Assembly (NCBI GenBank): GCA_030647095.1
Contig: JAUSKH010000002.1
Span: 1 to 39,247, forward strand
Reading direction: 5' to 3'
From: Nanobdellota archaeon
GTDB lineage: Archaea > Nanobdellota > Nanobdellia > Pacearchaeales > GW2011-AR1
Length of the DNA stretch: 39,247 nt
Shown here: piece by piece, positions 1-8,598 of the stretch
Position numbering within the stretch: the stretch's first letter is position 1
How the letters are laid out: every line of letters starts with the position of its first letter
Made by a program: the position numbers and the translations under genes
Notes under the pieces: generated by a model
The model's database searches: none
What the model was told of the DNA's origin: nothing
Seen by the model: only the letters and a program-made list of their open reading frames with translations

Positions 1-1018
1 GATAGAACCTGCAGAGCCCATGTGGCTACGGGGTTCTTTTCCAACTCGGAACTTGTCAGCTGCGTAATACAGGAATGGCGGGCGGTGCGTAAGGTACCGT
101 TCGAAGACCCGAACAAGGGAGACTGGAGTTAAGGTCCCAAAATGTATGCTAAGTGTAGCAAAGGGAGTCTTGAACCTGAGACAGTAGGGATGTAGGCTTA
201 GAAGCAGCCATCATTTAAAGAAAGCGTAACAGCTCACCTATCGAGGTTCGAGGCCCCGAAAATGGACAGGGCTAAGCATACTACCGATACTTCAGAGGCG
301 CTCGTAAGAGCGTTCTGGTAGGCAGGCGTGCCTTCTGCGTAGAAGTTTCTCCGAGAGGAGGAATGGAGCGGGAGGCAACGAGAATCTTGGCGTTAGTAAG
401 ATCATATTACCCTGAGAATGGGTAACGTCGAAAGAGCAAGGTTTCCTTGGCACTAATCGTTAACCAAGGGTTAGTCGGTACCTAAGTCATCCCTTAACTG
501 GCGATGGCGAATGGACATCCGGTTAATATTCCGGAACTTTTTATATTCGTCGACGTACAAATTAGCTTTGGGATAGGTAGAAACCCGAGAGGGTTTTCAC
601 GTAGGAAAGATGTGGATCGTAATGATTAGAAACATCTGAATTGCGTGACGCGAGCTGCTGATTCCTGGAGCCCATGAAAAGATTAGTACTGAGAATATAA
701 ATAGCCGTACCAAGAACCAGCACAGGTGCTCTAGCTGAGAAGGCTAAGACGTGAAAGGACAATCCGGTTAAGGGAATTCGGCATATTGGCCCCGTAGCTT
801 CGGTAGAAGGGGTGTCTATAGATGTTTTTGAATTATCAAATGCATTCGTAGATTGCAATAACAAGGACCGCCCGACTGTTTATCAAAAACGTAGCCGATT
901 GCAAATCCTAAAGGACTAGTATAATCGGTGAGACCTGCCCAGTGGTGGTGTTTCAAACTTCTGTTCAAAGGAGCTAAGACCCATCAAACGGCGGGCCTAA
1001 CTATGAGGCTCTTAAGGT

Positions 1019-2002
1019 CGAATGGCATACAAACTGCCTTACATTATCGTCGATAAAAAGACGATAATGCTTCAAGCCAATAGTTAAATGATAAATAGAA
1101 AGGAAAATAAACCAATATGAAGAAAATCGAGCTATATGCTGGAACATCTGAGAATTCCACTCTACAACGACGACAAGAATTTATATTGTCGGTTCGCGTG
1201 AAAATGAGATGGATGCAGACAACCAAGCAGGAAAGGCTCAGTATGATAAAAGTTTTATCGATATAGCTTATTTATTTGGTGTTTATCTCGGAGATGGCTG
1301 TTGTCCTAAATCTAGAGGTTATATGTTTAGAATAGTGTCAGCAGACAAAGATGTAATTGAAAAAACAAGAACTATTGTTAATCAATTAATAAATAGAAAT
1401 ATTTCTATTAAAGAGATAATGCCTAACAAAACTAAACTTTACGATTTTAGAGTTTATGATAAAAAACTATTTGAGATGTTAACATCTCAAACAAATAGAA
1501 AATCTAAGATTCCAGAATTTGTTATTAATTCAGATAAAAAGATAAAATCAGAGTTTATAGCAGGTTTAATGGATACAGATGGTTACATAAGCACTGGAAC
1601 TAACAGGTTTGGATGGCAAAGATTTTCTTTGGGATTTATTAATTCTGGAAAGTGGACAGATCAATTTATTATACTTCTTAGAGATACTGGAATAAAAGTT
1701 GGTAAAAAAACTTTAAAGAAAAAGTATAGAAGCATAAAAGAAAAGGACTGTTACCAAATTAATATTAACTTAAGAAGTTTTGTTGAAAACAGCTTATATT
1801 TTAAATGTCAAAGAAAACAAGAGTTACTTGAAAAATATAAAGTAAACGTAAAATATCAATCATATTGAGAATCCTCAGAGACTATACGCTCGAGATAATT
1901 AATAATTATCAAGATATAGTCCGAACCTTATAGCGATATAAGGAAGTTAATAGAAATATTAATTCGTCATAATAAATACAGTTATGGCAGTAACAATCAT
2001 TG
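1019..2002 (+). other. Group I intron 1 in 23S rRNA (site matching E. coli 1931)
   Basis: The flanking exons join as CTTAAGGT + AGCGTAATGCC, the expected domain IV sequence. The last 5' exon bases TAAGGT (1013-1018) pair fully with GCCTTA at 1036-1041, giving a P1 helix with the diagnostic U-G pair at the splice site. The intron ends in G at 2002, as group I introns should. The P7 strands are visible: CAGAGACTATA (1876-1886) and AAGATATAGTCC (1911-1922). A P9 hairpin, CCTTATA-GCGA-TATAAGG, follows. The endonuclease gene sits upstream of P7. Group I introns in archaeal rRNA are known, though most archaeal rRNA introns are of the bulge-helix-bulge kind. Confidence 0.9.
1209..1868 (+). CDS. LAGLIDADG homing endonuclease inside 23S intron 1
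   Basis: A 219-residue double-motif LAGLIDADG protein. Motif 1 is YLFGVYLGDG at residues 21-30 and motif 2 is FIAGLMDTDG at 116-125; both keep the acidic residue that binds the catalytic metal. Proteins of this family cut an intronless allele and so spread the intron; some also help splicing. The gene lies wholly within group I intron 1, ending just before P7. Its first residues may overlap the intron core, so the exact start is not certain. It looks intact, which suggests recent or ongoing mobility. Confidence 0.92.
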   Translation: MDADNQAGKAQYDKSFIDIAYLFGVYLGDGCCPKSRGYMFRIVSADKDVIEKTRTIVNQLINRNISIKEIMPNKTKLYDFRVYDKKLFEMLTSQTNRKSKIPEFVINSDKKIKSEFIAGLMDTDGYISTGTNRFGWQRFSLGFINSGKWTDQFIILLRDTGIKVGKKTLKKKYRSIKEKDCYQININLRSFVENSLYFKCQRKQELLEKYKVNVKYQSY

Positions 2003-2648
2003 AGCGTAATGCCTTGTCGTCTGAATGGCGACGTGCATGAATGGTTTAATGAGGTGGTCACTGTCCCTAACCGGCGCCTTCTGAACCCACTTTCCGGTGA
2101 AAATGCCGGAAACGCCTAGTGGGAAGCGGAGACCTTGTGGACCTTTACTGCAACTTGTTGTTGTAGCTTTAAGGGGGATGCATAGCATAGGTAGGAGCGT
2201 CGATGCCTAGCTTCGGCGAAAGCGGAGCGACCTTGTAATACTACCCATCTTTCTTGAAGTTGCTCACCCGAGAGGGGACACCAGCAGGCAGGCAGTTTGG
2301 CTGGGGCGGCACCCTACAGAAAAGATATCTGTAGGGCCTAATGGTGAGCTCATCCAGGTTGGAAATCTGGAGTTGAGTGCAGAGGCAAAAGCTCACCTGA
2401 CTGTGTTTCGCACAGCAAAGAACGCAGAGACGAAAGTCGAGCTCAGCGACCCCACATGACCTTTTAATAGGGTCTGTGTGTGACAGAAAAGGTACCCCAA
2501 GGATAACAGGCTCGTCGCGCCCGATAGCTCACATTGACGGCGCGGTTTGGTACATCGCTGTCGGCTCTTCCTATCCTGGTTGTGCACAAGCAACCAAGGG
2601 TGCCGGAGTTCACGCATTAAAAGGGATCGTTAGCTGGGTTAAGAACGT

Positions 2649-3300
2649 AAACAATGAAGCTAACGAATATTCCAACTCGATAGAGTTGGAGTTCCCACAG
2701 AATAAAATTCTGCGGTGACCTGTATCAAATTGCGGCTATCAAAAAACGCGGCGTTGCATGCAAGTAATTGCATGAACAATTAAATCAGCTCATATCGGTG
2801 AAACCTTCATACTCCACACTGTAGTATGATGGCAATACCGAGGGAAGATGTTTATAGAAACAAAGATTTTTAACTTTAGTTTTTTATAAACCAATATGGA
2901 TATAAGAAATAAATCTAATTGGCGATTACAAACTAAGGACTTTATTCCTTTCTATGGATATTTTCGTTATCGTAAAAGAAACGGAATTCCAATTGAAGGA
3001 GGAACAGTAAATCTAAAAACTGGAATTAGAAGTATTATTATACATATTTATGAACTAATAATCTTATTAATCATAGGGGTTATTATCATAACTTTCTTTA
3101 ATATAAAACTATAAATTATCCCCGTAGAGACTTCAATCTTTCCACAAGAATAGGAATCGTCAAATTCCGATAAGATTGGGAGTATTTCTGTAAAAAGAAA
3201 TGCTAACACGCTGATCTCCTACAAAACTTTTTTCTAAAAAGTGTTGTAGGATGAAGGTATAGTCCATACCATTCCGAATAAATAAGGATGGAGAAATATA
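2649..3300 (+). other. Group I-like intron 2 in 23S rRNA (site matching E. coli 2593)
   Basis: The exons join as GAACGT + CGCGAGACAG, which restores the peptidyl transferase loop at its normal length, so the borders are well fixed. Group I core signals are a Q-like AAATTGCGGC (2727-2736), a P7 5' strand GAGACTTC near 3128, and GGTATAGTCC near 3256 as the 3' strand. A long hairpin between them (TCCTACAAAACTTTTT with its near complement) fits P8, and a P9-like hairpin follows. Two points are odd: the last intron base is A, not the near-invariant G, and no clear P1 guide was found near the 5' end. The intron encodes a small membrane protein, not an endonuclease. Confidence 0.72.
2896..3114 (+). 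CDS. Small single-span membrane protein encoded in 23S intron 2
   Basis: A 72-residue protein of unknown function. Residues 14-28 are KDFIPFYGYFRYRKR, a basic and aromatic stretch; residues 50-68 are a strongly hydrophobic helix. The free gene at 4689-4922 has the same layout with RDFIPFLGEKSYRKR, which argues that this is a real coding sequence and not chance. A TATA-like TTTTTTATAAA lies about 20 bp before the ATG, so it may have its own promoter within the intron. It shows no endonuclease motif. A membrane protein is an unusual intron passenger. Confidence 0.6.
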   Translation: MDIRNKSNWRLQTKDFIPFYGYFRYRKRNGIPIEGGTVNLKTGIRSIIIHIYELIILLIIGVIIITFFNIKL

Positions 3301-3687
3301 CGCGAGACAGTTTGTATGATATCTACTAGGCGCGCAGTTGTCTGAGTGGAACGACCATTTAGTACGAGAGGAACGGTGGTCGGGTGCCTCTGGTGTAGCG
3401 GTTGTTATGAGCAGGCCGCGCAGCTACGCACTAAGGGATAAGTACTGAAAGCATCTAAGTACGAAGCCCCCCGCAAGACGAGACAACAAAGGCCGTCATA
3501 GAAGATGACGTTGATAGAGCTGGTGTGTAAGATCCAAGAACCCGAGGATTTAAGCACGCAGCTACTAATAGCCACATTTATTCACCTTCAAAAAAGAAAC
3601 CTTCCTGCTTGTTTTATTTGATGTATTATAATATTTTGAAACATTTTTCTACACAACTTTTAAATAGCTTTTAAGTTAGCGTTAGCT

Positions 3688-4632
3688 ATGAAAAGAACTG
3701 TGTTTGTTGCAAACATAATACTTTTAGTTTTCCTTATTATTTTCAATGGATCAAATGCCTATGATGTAGTCAAAACAAACTCAACTAATCTCACTTCGCA
3801 AAACAATAGCGGAGCGCCATATGGCAAAGCCATATGCGGCAACAACATCTGCGAAGGAGGAGAAGCTTCACTTCAAGGAGGTTGCGGTCCAAATGCAGAT
3901 CCTCGTTGCCTAGGTCCTCCTGCTAGTGAAGGAACTTGCCAGCAAGATTGTAAATATTATTGCATTAATGATGATGATTGTCTCCTCGCGAATCCTTCAG
4001 TTATTGCCTCCTGTCCACAATGTCATTCATGTGGTGAAATTGATTATGGAAACTCTCAATTTGAGACCGTTAATGAAGGTTGGTTAACCTATAAACTTGC
4101 AGCCTGTCCACCAAAAAATCCAAATACCCTATGCCCTGCATGCCCATCAAATATAAAATACCCTCCAGAATACGAAGCAAAATGTATCAATAATGAATGT
4201 AAAAAAATAAACGTTAGAAATACAACTTCTTATACTCCTCCAGTTTGCGGCAACAATATTTGCGAATCAGGGGAGGAACCTTGGCATACTGAAAGTTGCG
4301 CGCAGGAGAATGCTCCCTGGTGTCAATCTAATTATCCTGGTCCTTGTCCACAAGATTGTCCTAATGCCCCAGGCACTGGAAAAGTAAAAATCCTTCCAGA
4401 AACAGCATCTGAAACAGCTATTGCAAAATTAGGGCAGTTAGGATTTAATATCATTTTAAAAGAAGTTGGCACAGGCAATAAAACAAAAGCGATATATTAT
4501 TTAGAAGCTGAAAAAGAATATAGAATTCTAGGAATATTTAAGAGAAACTCCTTTATTGAAGCACAAATCGATGCAAACACCGGAGAAATTATTGCAGTTA
4601 AAAAGCCTTGGTGGGCAATTCTTACGGTTTGA
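3688..4632 (+). CDS. Secreted Cys-rich protein with CGNNICE repeats and PepSY-like end
   Basis: A 314-residue exported protein. Residues 1-24 form a signal peptide. Two Cys motifs, ICGNNICEGGE (from 49) and VCGNNICESGEE (from 186), each end in a CPQDC or CQQDC type segment; many other Cys between them suggest disulfide cross-linking outside the cell. The last 75 residues, with IDANTGEIIAVKKPWW, resemble a PepSY-type domain. A TATA-like CTTTTAAATAGC sits about 25 bp before the start, right after the 23S gene. The precise role is unknown; a cell-surface location is inferred. Confidence 0.85.
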   Translation: MKRTVFVANIILLVFLIIFNGSNAYDVVKTNSTNLTSQNNSGAPYGKAICGNNICEGGEASLQGGCGPNADPRCLGPPASEGTCQQDCKYYCINDDDCLLANPSVIASCPQCHSCGEIDYGNSQFETVNEGWLTYKLAACPPKNPNTLCPACPSNIKYPPEYEAKCINNECKKINVRNTTSYTPPVCGNNICESGEEPWHTESCAQENAPWCQSNYPGPCPQDCPNAPGTGKVKILPETASETAIAKLGQLGFNIILKEVGTGNKTKAIYYLEAEKEYRILGIFKRNSFIEAQIDANTGEIIAVKKPWWAILTV

Positions 4633-4688
4633 TTTTTATAAAAACATTTTTACTAAAGTTATATAAGCATAAATATTTACAAATATAA

Positions 4689-4922
4689 ATGAATAATAGA
4701 GAGTTAATGAGTGCAGAACTTGAATTAGGATCTAGAGATTTTATTCCTTTTTTAGGTGAGAAAAGCTATAGAAAAAGAAAAGAATCATTAACTGATAGAA
4801 TGAATCTTAATCAACTGAAAAGATATGAAATGAATCATACATTATTAACAATATACAACTCTTCGCTAATTGTGTTAGCTACATATGGAATTATAAAAGG
4901 AATAGACTCATTTTTTTATTAG
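4689..4922 (+). CDS. Small membrane protein, relative of the intron 2 protein
   Basis: A 77-residue protein of unknown function. Residues 16-31 read RDFIPFLGEKSYRKRK and a hydrophobic helix follows at about 52-69. The intron-encoded protein at 2896-3114 has the same motif and order, so the two form a small family. A TATA-like GTTATATAAGC lies about 25 bp upstream, implying its own promoter. It is convergent with the Yip1-like gene, with only 10 bp between their stops. The basic stretch before the helix predicts the N terminus on the cytoplasmic side. Confidence 0.7.
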   Translation: MNNRELMSAELELGSRDFIPFLGEKSYRKRKESLTDRMNLNQLKRYEMNHTLLTIYNSSLIVLATYGIIKGIDSFFY

Positions 4923-4932
4923 TTTCTTATAG

Positions 4933-5961
4933 TTAACTAACAGTACTATTCCCACCAAACAACTCAAGTCCAGTCGGGACATTTACGCCCAAATAAAGAA
5001 GCAGTATATACATAGCCAAGAATAATATTATCATTAAAATAAATATAGACAGAATTGCAAAAAAAGTTCTTCCTTTAGATACATTATGATATGTCGATAA
5101 ACCAAATAAAGAAAGTATAAAACTCCATATTCCGACAAACGGAATAAAAATAAATAACATTTGCGGCGTTGAAGAATAAACAATTGCTTTATATGTATCT
5201 CTATATTTTCCACTTCCTCCATATAGTTTCATAAATAAATGAACGATTACAGCACTAATAAAAATAAATAAAGGATTAATAATGAAAAAGAGCACAGCTA
5301 AAATACCAATAATAGTAGCACTAACAGCAATAGAAAATCCTCCTGTTGCAGATATATCAGGTATAACATTACCAGCAGAAACTAGTGCAGCAGGAAGAAT
5401 AGATAAAATTACACCAAAAAGAAAAATCACCAAAATAGAAGTTATAAGAAAAGGAACTATAGATATAAATAATTGATAAAAGAAGGCAGGAGATATCTTT
5501 TCCTCTTTTGTTTTTTCGAATAGTTCTATTGGATGTATAAAAGATTTTCCTATCTTTTTAAACAAACCCATCTTTTCAGCAGGCGATATATTAATCTGCA
5601 AACCAACAGTTGGCATAGGTTGCAAAAAGTTTTCTACAGGAGGCGAACTGGGTGGAGTAATTGATTTTTGTAAATTTTGATTATCTAAATTAGTTTGCTG
5701 TTCATATGTATTTGTGGAAGATGCTGTCTGTTCATTCTGTTTTAACGTTGTTTGCTGATTATTCTGAGAAGGAATAAAATTTTTATTCTGAGAAACAGAA
5801 TTAGACGATCTGTTTTGCGTCAAATTTGTTATATAATCTCCAGCTTCTTTAACGTCCTGCTCTTTATATCCTGCTTCAAGTAATTTTTGTTTTAGGATTG
5901 AAATATCAACCCCTTTTTTTATACCTTCAATTAAATAGTTTAAAGCCTGCTGATTCACCAT
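4933..5961 (-). CDS. Yip1-family multi-span membrane protein
   Basis: A 342-residue protein. Residues 1-50 form a small helical domain (LKQKLLEAGYKEQDVKEA), followed by a Gln/Asn/Ser-rich linker to about 125 and then four or five membrane helices between about 170 and 330. The membrane part, including YKAIVYSSTPQMLF and the preceding FIHPIELFEKTKEEK, fits the Yip1 domain family, whose members act in membrane trafficking in eukaryotes but have no settled role in archaea. It stands alone on the minus strand. The family call is moderate; a multi-span membrane protein is sure. Confidence 0.75.
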   Translation of the reverse strand: MVNQQALNYLIEGIKKGVDISILKQKLLEAGYKEQDVKEAGDYITNLTQNRSSNSVSQNKNFIPSQNNQQTTLKQNEQTASSTNTYEQQTNLDNQNLQKSITPPSSPPVENFLQPMPTVGLQINISPAEKMGLFKKIGKSFIHPIELFEKTKEEKISPAFFYQLFISIVPFLITSILVIFLFGVILSILPAALVSAGNVIPDISATGGFSIAVSATIIGILAVLFFIINPLFIFISAVIVHLFMKLYGGSGKYRDTYKAIVYSSTPQMLFIFIPFVGIWSFILSLFGLSTYHNVSKGRTFFAILSIFILMIILFLAMYILLLYLGVNVPTGLELFGGNSTVS

Positions 5962-6079
5962 CTTTTTCTCTCGATATAGAGATATGTTACTTTTTATAGC
6001 TTATGTTATCTATACTGTGTTGTATGATTCTTAAAAAGCAACACGGTTGTTATCTATTGCTTAAATGTCATATCGATAA

Positions 6080-6088
6080 CTTTAAAAA
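6080..6088 (+). promoter_or_regulatory. TATA box for RNase P RNA
   Basis: CTTTAAAAAC lies about 25-30 bp before the first paired base of the RNase P RNA at 6110, the normal spacing for an archaeal promoter. The stretch 5962-6079 shows no gene. Confidence 0.55.
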
Positions 6089-6109
6089 CATCTTTCCTGC
6101 TCTATAATA

Positions 6110-6542
6110 GTGAGTCAGAGAGCTGACCGTCAGTATTAAGCTCTTAAATGAGCAAGCTTTGTATAAAAATCAATGCTAAATGCCGAGGAAGGTCCGGGCA
6201 TCCATTCCTTAAAGGAATGTCGCGCGATCTGTGAAAACAGACTGTTGTAAGGCAGAGCTCCGAAACAGAAACGACACAGCTCTTCCTGAGCAATGAACTT
6301 TGCAGGAAGCTACGACGGAAGAGATATGATGAAACGTCAAACTTTTGCGAGTTTGAGGTCCTGTGGCACCAAGTGTTGCAGTACGGTCGTCTTCGCTGAT
6401 GCAAGAGCCTTAGCCGCTCGCTAATGTTCAATTACGAAAGTAATTGTACAGATAGAGATTTTAAAATCTCTGTAGACAGATGTCAGCACAAACCGTTCGC
6501 TAATAACGAGGTTTGACAGAACCTGGCCTACTCCTGACTCAC
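6110..6542 (+). ncRNA. rnpB: RNase P RNA
   Basis: Catalytic RNA that trims tRNA 5' leaders. The ends pair as P1: GTGAGTCAG (6110-6118) with CTGACTCAC (6534-6542). The conserved 5' block GAGGAAGGTCCGGGCA is at 6185-6200 and the conserved 3' block ACAGAACCTGGCCTAC at 6516-6531, both hallmarks of the RNA. About 433 nt is toward the long end for archaea. Several perfect hairpins inside (such as the one around CAATTACGAAAGTAATTG near 6429) fit its helices. Its protein partner Rpp21 is also in this window, near 36.6 kb. tRNA-Phe follows after 48 bp. Confidence 0.95.
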
Positions 6543-6590
6543 ATTTTTCTTCTAAAAACATTTAAAAGTCAACAAGCTCTCGTTTTTTAT

Positions 6591-6662
6591 GGGAGTGTAG
6601 CTCAGTGGGAGAGCACACGACTGAAGCTCGTGGTGTCGGGGGTTCGATTCCCTCCACTCCCA
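6591..6662 (+). tRNA. tRNA-Phe (GAA)
   Basis: A full cloverleaf: acceptor GGGAGTG with CACTCCC and discriminator A; D arm GCTC/GAGC; anticodon stem CACGA/TCGTG around loop CTGAAGC, giving anticodon GAA; T loop TTCGATT. CCA is not encoded. A TATA-like TTTAAAAG lies at 6561-6568, the right distance for its own promoter. Confidence 0.97.
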
Positions 6663-6671
6663 TAAAAAGAA

Positions 6672-6827
6672 ATGACAAAAAAATCTAAAAAGAGACTCAT
6701 CGAAGTGTGTACAAGTTACGAATCAACAAATATAGGAGCTATTACTACAGATTTTGGTTCTAGATATTACTGTCAAGAATGCGATAGCCTTTCATCAATC
6801 ATCAATTTCTCTCGATCACCCCAATAG
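6672..6827 (+). CDS. Tiny protein resembling a decayed zinc ribbon
   Basis: A 51-residue frame starting 9 bp after tRNA-Phe. The stretch VCTSYESTNIGAITTDF followed by SRYYCQECDS has the shape of a zinc ribbon of the CxxCxSTNI...YxCxxC kind, but the second Cys of the first pair is replaced by Tyr, leaving three Cys. No TATA box fits between the tRNA and this start, so it would need to be transcribed with the tRNA. It may be a remnant or a chance frame. From 6828 to 7016 I see only AT-rich spacer and the next promoter. Confidence 0.4.
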   Translation: MTKKSKKRLIEVCTSYESTNIGAITTDFGSRYYCQECDSLSSIINFSRSPQ

Positions 6828-7016
6828 TGGAGATAGAAAATTCAAAGCTTAAATCTTTTCAAAAAAAGATAACTACAAAGAAAAAATAAGATAACTAATA
6901 TCTTTTATCATTATCTTACAATTTTTTATCTCGCATTTTAATTTTTATATAATCTATTATAATCTTCTCTGGTCTCTAGCCACAATATTTATAAAAGCCT
7001 TTTATCTCTTATCACG

Positions 7017-7319
7017 ATGAAAAAAGAGTCTGTAAGTATGAATTCATCTAACAATAGTTCTGGTGTCACATCAGTAGTGTTTGGAATTTTGAGTATTGTT
7101 TTCGCATCCTTGATAGGAATTATTCTTGCTATTATCTCAATAGGATTCGCAATTAAACAAAACAAATCTTCTCCTAACAAATGGTCAAAAGCAGCCATGA
7201 TATTATCAATCATAGGTCTTATCTTAAGTATTCTAATTATTGCACTCGATGCTTGGTTGCGTAAAAATCCTCAAATCTTAAATCAAGTTCTTACTCAATA
7301 TGGTAGCGTACCACAATAA
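7017..7319 (+). CDS. Small two-span membrane protein, DUF4190-like
   Basis: A 100-residue protein with two hydrophobic helices (about 17-43 and 60-82) joined by a short polar loop, KQNKSSPNKWSKAAMI. The GVTSVVFGILSIVFA start and the Ser/Asn-rich head match the pattern of DUF4190 proteins, which lack a known role. Its last 20 bases overlap the start of the pilin-like gene downstream, so the two are likely translated from one message. A TATA-like ATATTTATAAAAG lies about 25 bp upstream. Confidence 0.75.
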   Translation: MKKESVSMNSSNNSSGVTSVVFGILSIVFASLIGIILAIISIGFAIKQNKSSPNKWSKAAMILSIIGLILSILIIALDAWLRKNPQILNQVLTQYGSVPQ

Positions 7320-7950
7320 GTCAGAACAGAATAAAAAAGGAGCAATAGAACTTTCAATAGGAACAGTAGTTATTATAGTTCTAGCAATGGCTATGCTTAT
7401 TCTCGGTCTTGTACTCGTAAGAAGTATCTTCAAGGGAGCTATTGACAGTGTAGATATAACAAATAGGCAAGTACAAGCACAGATAACTTCCTTATTTTCA
7501 AAAGACGACACAAATTTAGCAATACTTTTAGGAGCAGATAAAACAGCAAGAATACAGGCAGGAAGTGGTTTAGTAACCGTTGGTTTTGGTGCAAAACTTT
7601 CTAGTGGTCGTATCATTCAGAAAAGAAGCGATTTAACTTATAAACTAAGTTTAGATACCAGTCAAACACAGCGCGAAGTTCTAACATGTGATCGCGTACT
7701 AGGAGGAGAAAATAATGTTAAAAAGTTGTTTCTTCAAAACTTTGATTCAAACTTAAACTTCGATCAATTAGATGGCAAAGGTAATGCATTCGCAGGTATC
7801 CAAATTGATATTCCTAAGGGTACTCCTAAATGCACTCAAAAGATATATATTGATGTTTTAGATCATATAACCGATCCAACAGCACCGTCGTCAGTAGGCG
7901 CAGATTACTTCATTCTTGAAGTAACAGGTGGAAGTATATTCGGTAGCTAG
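7300..7950 (+). CDS. Pilin-like surface protein with class III signal
   Basis: A 216-residue protein. NKKGAIELSIGTVVIIVLAM (residues 11-30) is a class III signal peptide: a basic stretch, a small residue for prepilin peptidase cleavage, then a hydrophobic helix with Glu near its start. The rest is a soluble beta-rich domain with two Cys (near 129 and 176). Such proteins assemble into type IV pilus-like filaments or anchor at the outer membrane face. The start overlaps the preceding gene; a shorter start would still keep the signal. Which filament it joins cannot be told from this window. Confidence 0.8.
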   Translation: MVAYHNKSEQNKKGAIELSIGTVVIIVLAMAMLILGLVLVRSIFKGAIDSVDITNRQVQAQITSLFSKDDTNLAILLGADKTARIQAGSGLVTVGFGAKLSSGRIIQKRSDLTYKLSLDTSQTQREVLTCDRVLGGENNVKKLFLQNFDSNLNFDQLDGKGNAFAGIQIDIPKGTPKCTQKIYIDVLDHITDPTAPSSVGADYFILEVTGGSIFGS

Positions 7951-8006
7951 TGGTCTTCTTTATTGACATCACAAACCCTTAAAAACCCTCTATTATTCAA
8001 TTATTT

Positions 8007-8597
8007 ATGAATATTCTTGAAGACTATAAAAAATATCGTTGGTTTTACACATTATCAAAAAAGCTTGTAGTAGGTGGCAAGTCAGCAGAACAAAACGACG
8101 ATTTATTAACAAAACTCAAAGCCTCAAAGAAAGATTTTATAATAATGCATACAGCTGAGCCGGGAAGCCCCTTTTGTGTAATTCTTACAGATAAAAAAGA
8201 TGTAACAAAGCAAGATATAGAAGAAGCAGCAATATTCACAGGTTGTTTTAGTAGAGCCTGGAGATCCCAAAAGAAAAAAACAAGAGTAGATACATTTGAT
8301 TTATCTCAACTCAATAAAAGTTCTAAAATGAAAATAGGTACATGGTGTGTTGTAGGCAATATAAAAAGTTTGGAAGTAAATTTAGAGCTAATTTTAACAG
8401 AGCAAGAGGGAGTATTAAGGGCAGTCCCAAGAAAATCGGTGAAGCGAAAATCAAGCATCCTGCTAAAAATTCATCCAGGAAAAATTGATAAACAACAAAT
8501 GATTTTAAATATCCAAAATAACATGAAGAATAAAATTAATCCAAACGAAATACTAGCCGCACTTCCCGCAGGAGGAGTCTCAATCTCCAAAAATTAA
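8007..8597 (+). CDS. Stand-alone NFACT-R domain RNA-binding protein
   Basis: A 196-residue protein. RWFYTLSKKLVVGGKSAEQN at residues 11-30 is the hallmark of the NFACT-R domain (formerly DUF814), followed by MHTAEPGSPFCVIL and EEAAIFTGCFSRAW, also typical. In NEMF/Rqc2/RqcH this domain sits at the end of a longer protein that binds 60S or 50S subunits carrying stalled peptidyl-tRNA; here it stands alone, as in several archaea. It begins a run of translation genes with only 1 bp to the next, which fits a ribosome-linked role. The basic C-terminal part is less conserved. Confidence 0.88.
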   Translation: MNILEDYKKYRWFYTLSKKLVVGGKSAEQNDDLLTKLKASKKDFIIMHTAEPGSPFCVILTDKKDVTKQDIEEAAIFTGCFSRAWRSQKKKTRVDTFDLSQLNKSSKMKIGTWCVVGNIKSLEVNLELILTEQEGVLRAVPRKSVKRKSSILLKIHPGKIDKQQMILNIQNNMKNKINPNEILAALPAGGVSISKN

Positions 8598-8598
8598 T

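Larger units (their letters stand above)
1..3577 (+). rRNA. 23S ribosomal RNA, 3' part, split by two introns
   Basis: The window opens inside a 23S rRNA gene and runs to its 3' end. Conserved blocks are readable: GGAGTTAAGGTCCC near 125, CTAACTATGAGGCTCTTAAGG near 998 (domain IV), GGATAACAGGCTCG near 2500 (peptidyl transferase centre), and the sarcin-ricin loop AGTACGAGAGGAACGG near 3361. Mature exons are about 1-1018, 2003-2648 and 3301-3577; the gaps are introns. The exact 3' end is uncertain by some bases. Reading frames within the exons are not genes. No 5S follows here; it lies alone on the other strand near 37.8 kb, so the rRNA genes are not in one block. Confidence 0.97.

Noticed and set aside
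2476-2718. Open frames within the 23S exons, such as an 80-codon frame at 2476
   Set aside because: They lie in conserved rRNA and cross an intron border; no protein pattern is seen.
1019-3300. Archaeal bulge-helix-bulge introns in the 23S gene
   Set aside because: Group I core elements are visible in both, and intron 1 has a perfect P1 with U-G; no bulge-helix-bulge was found at the borders.
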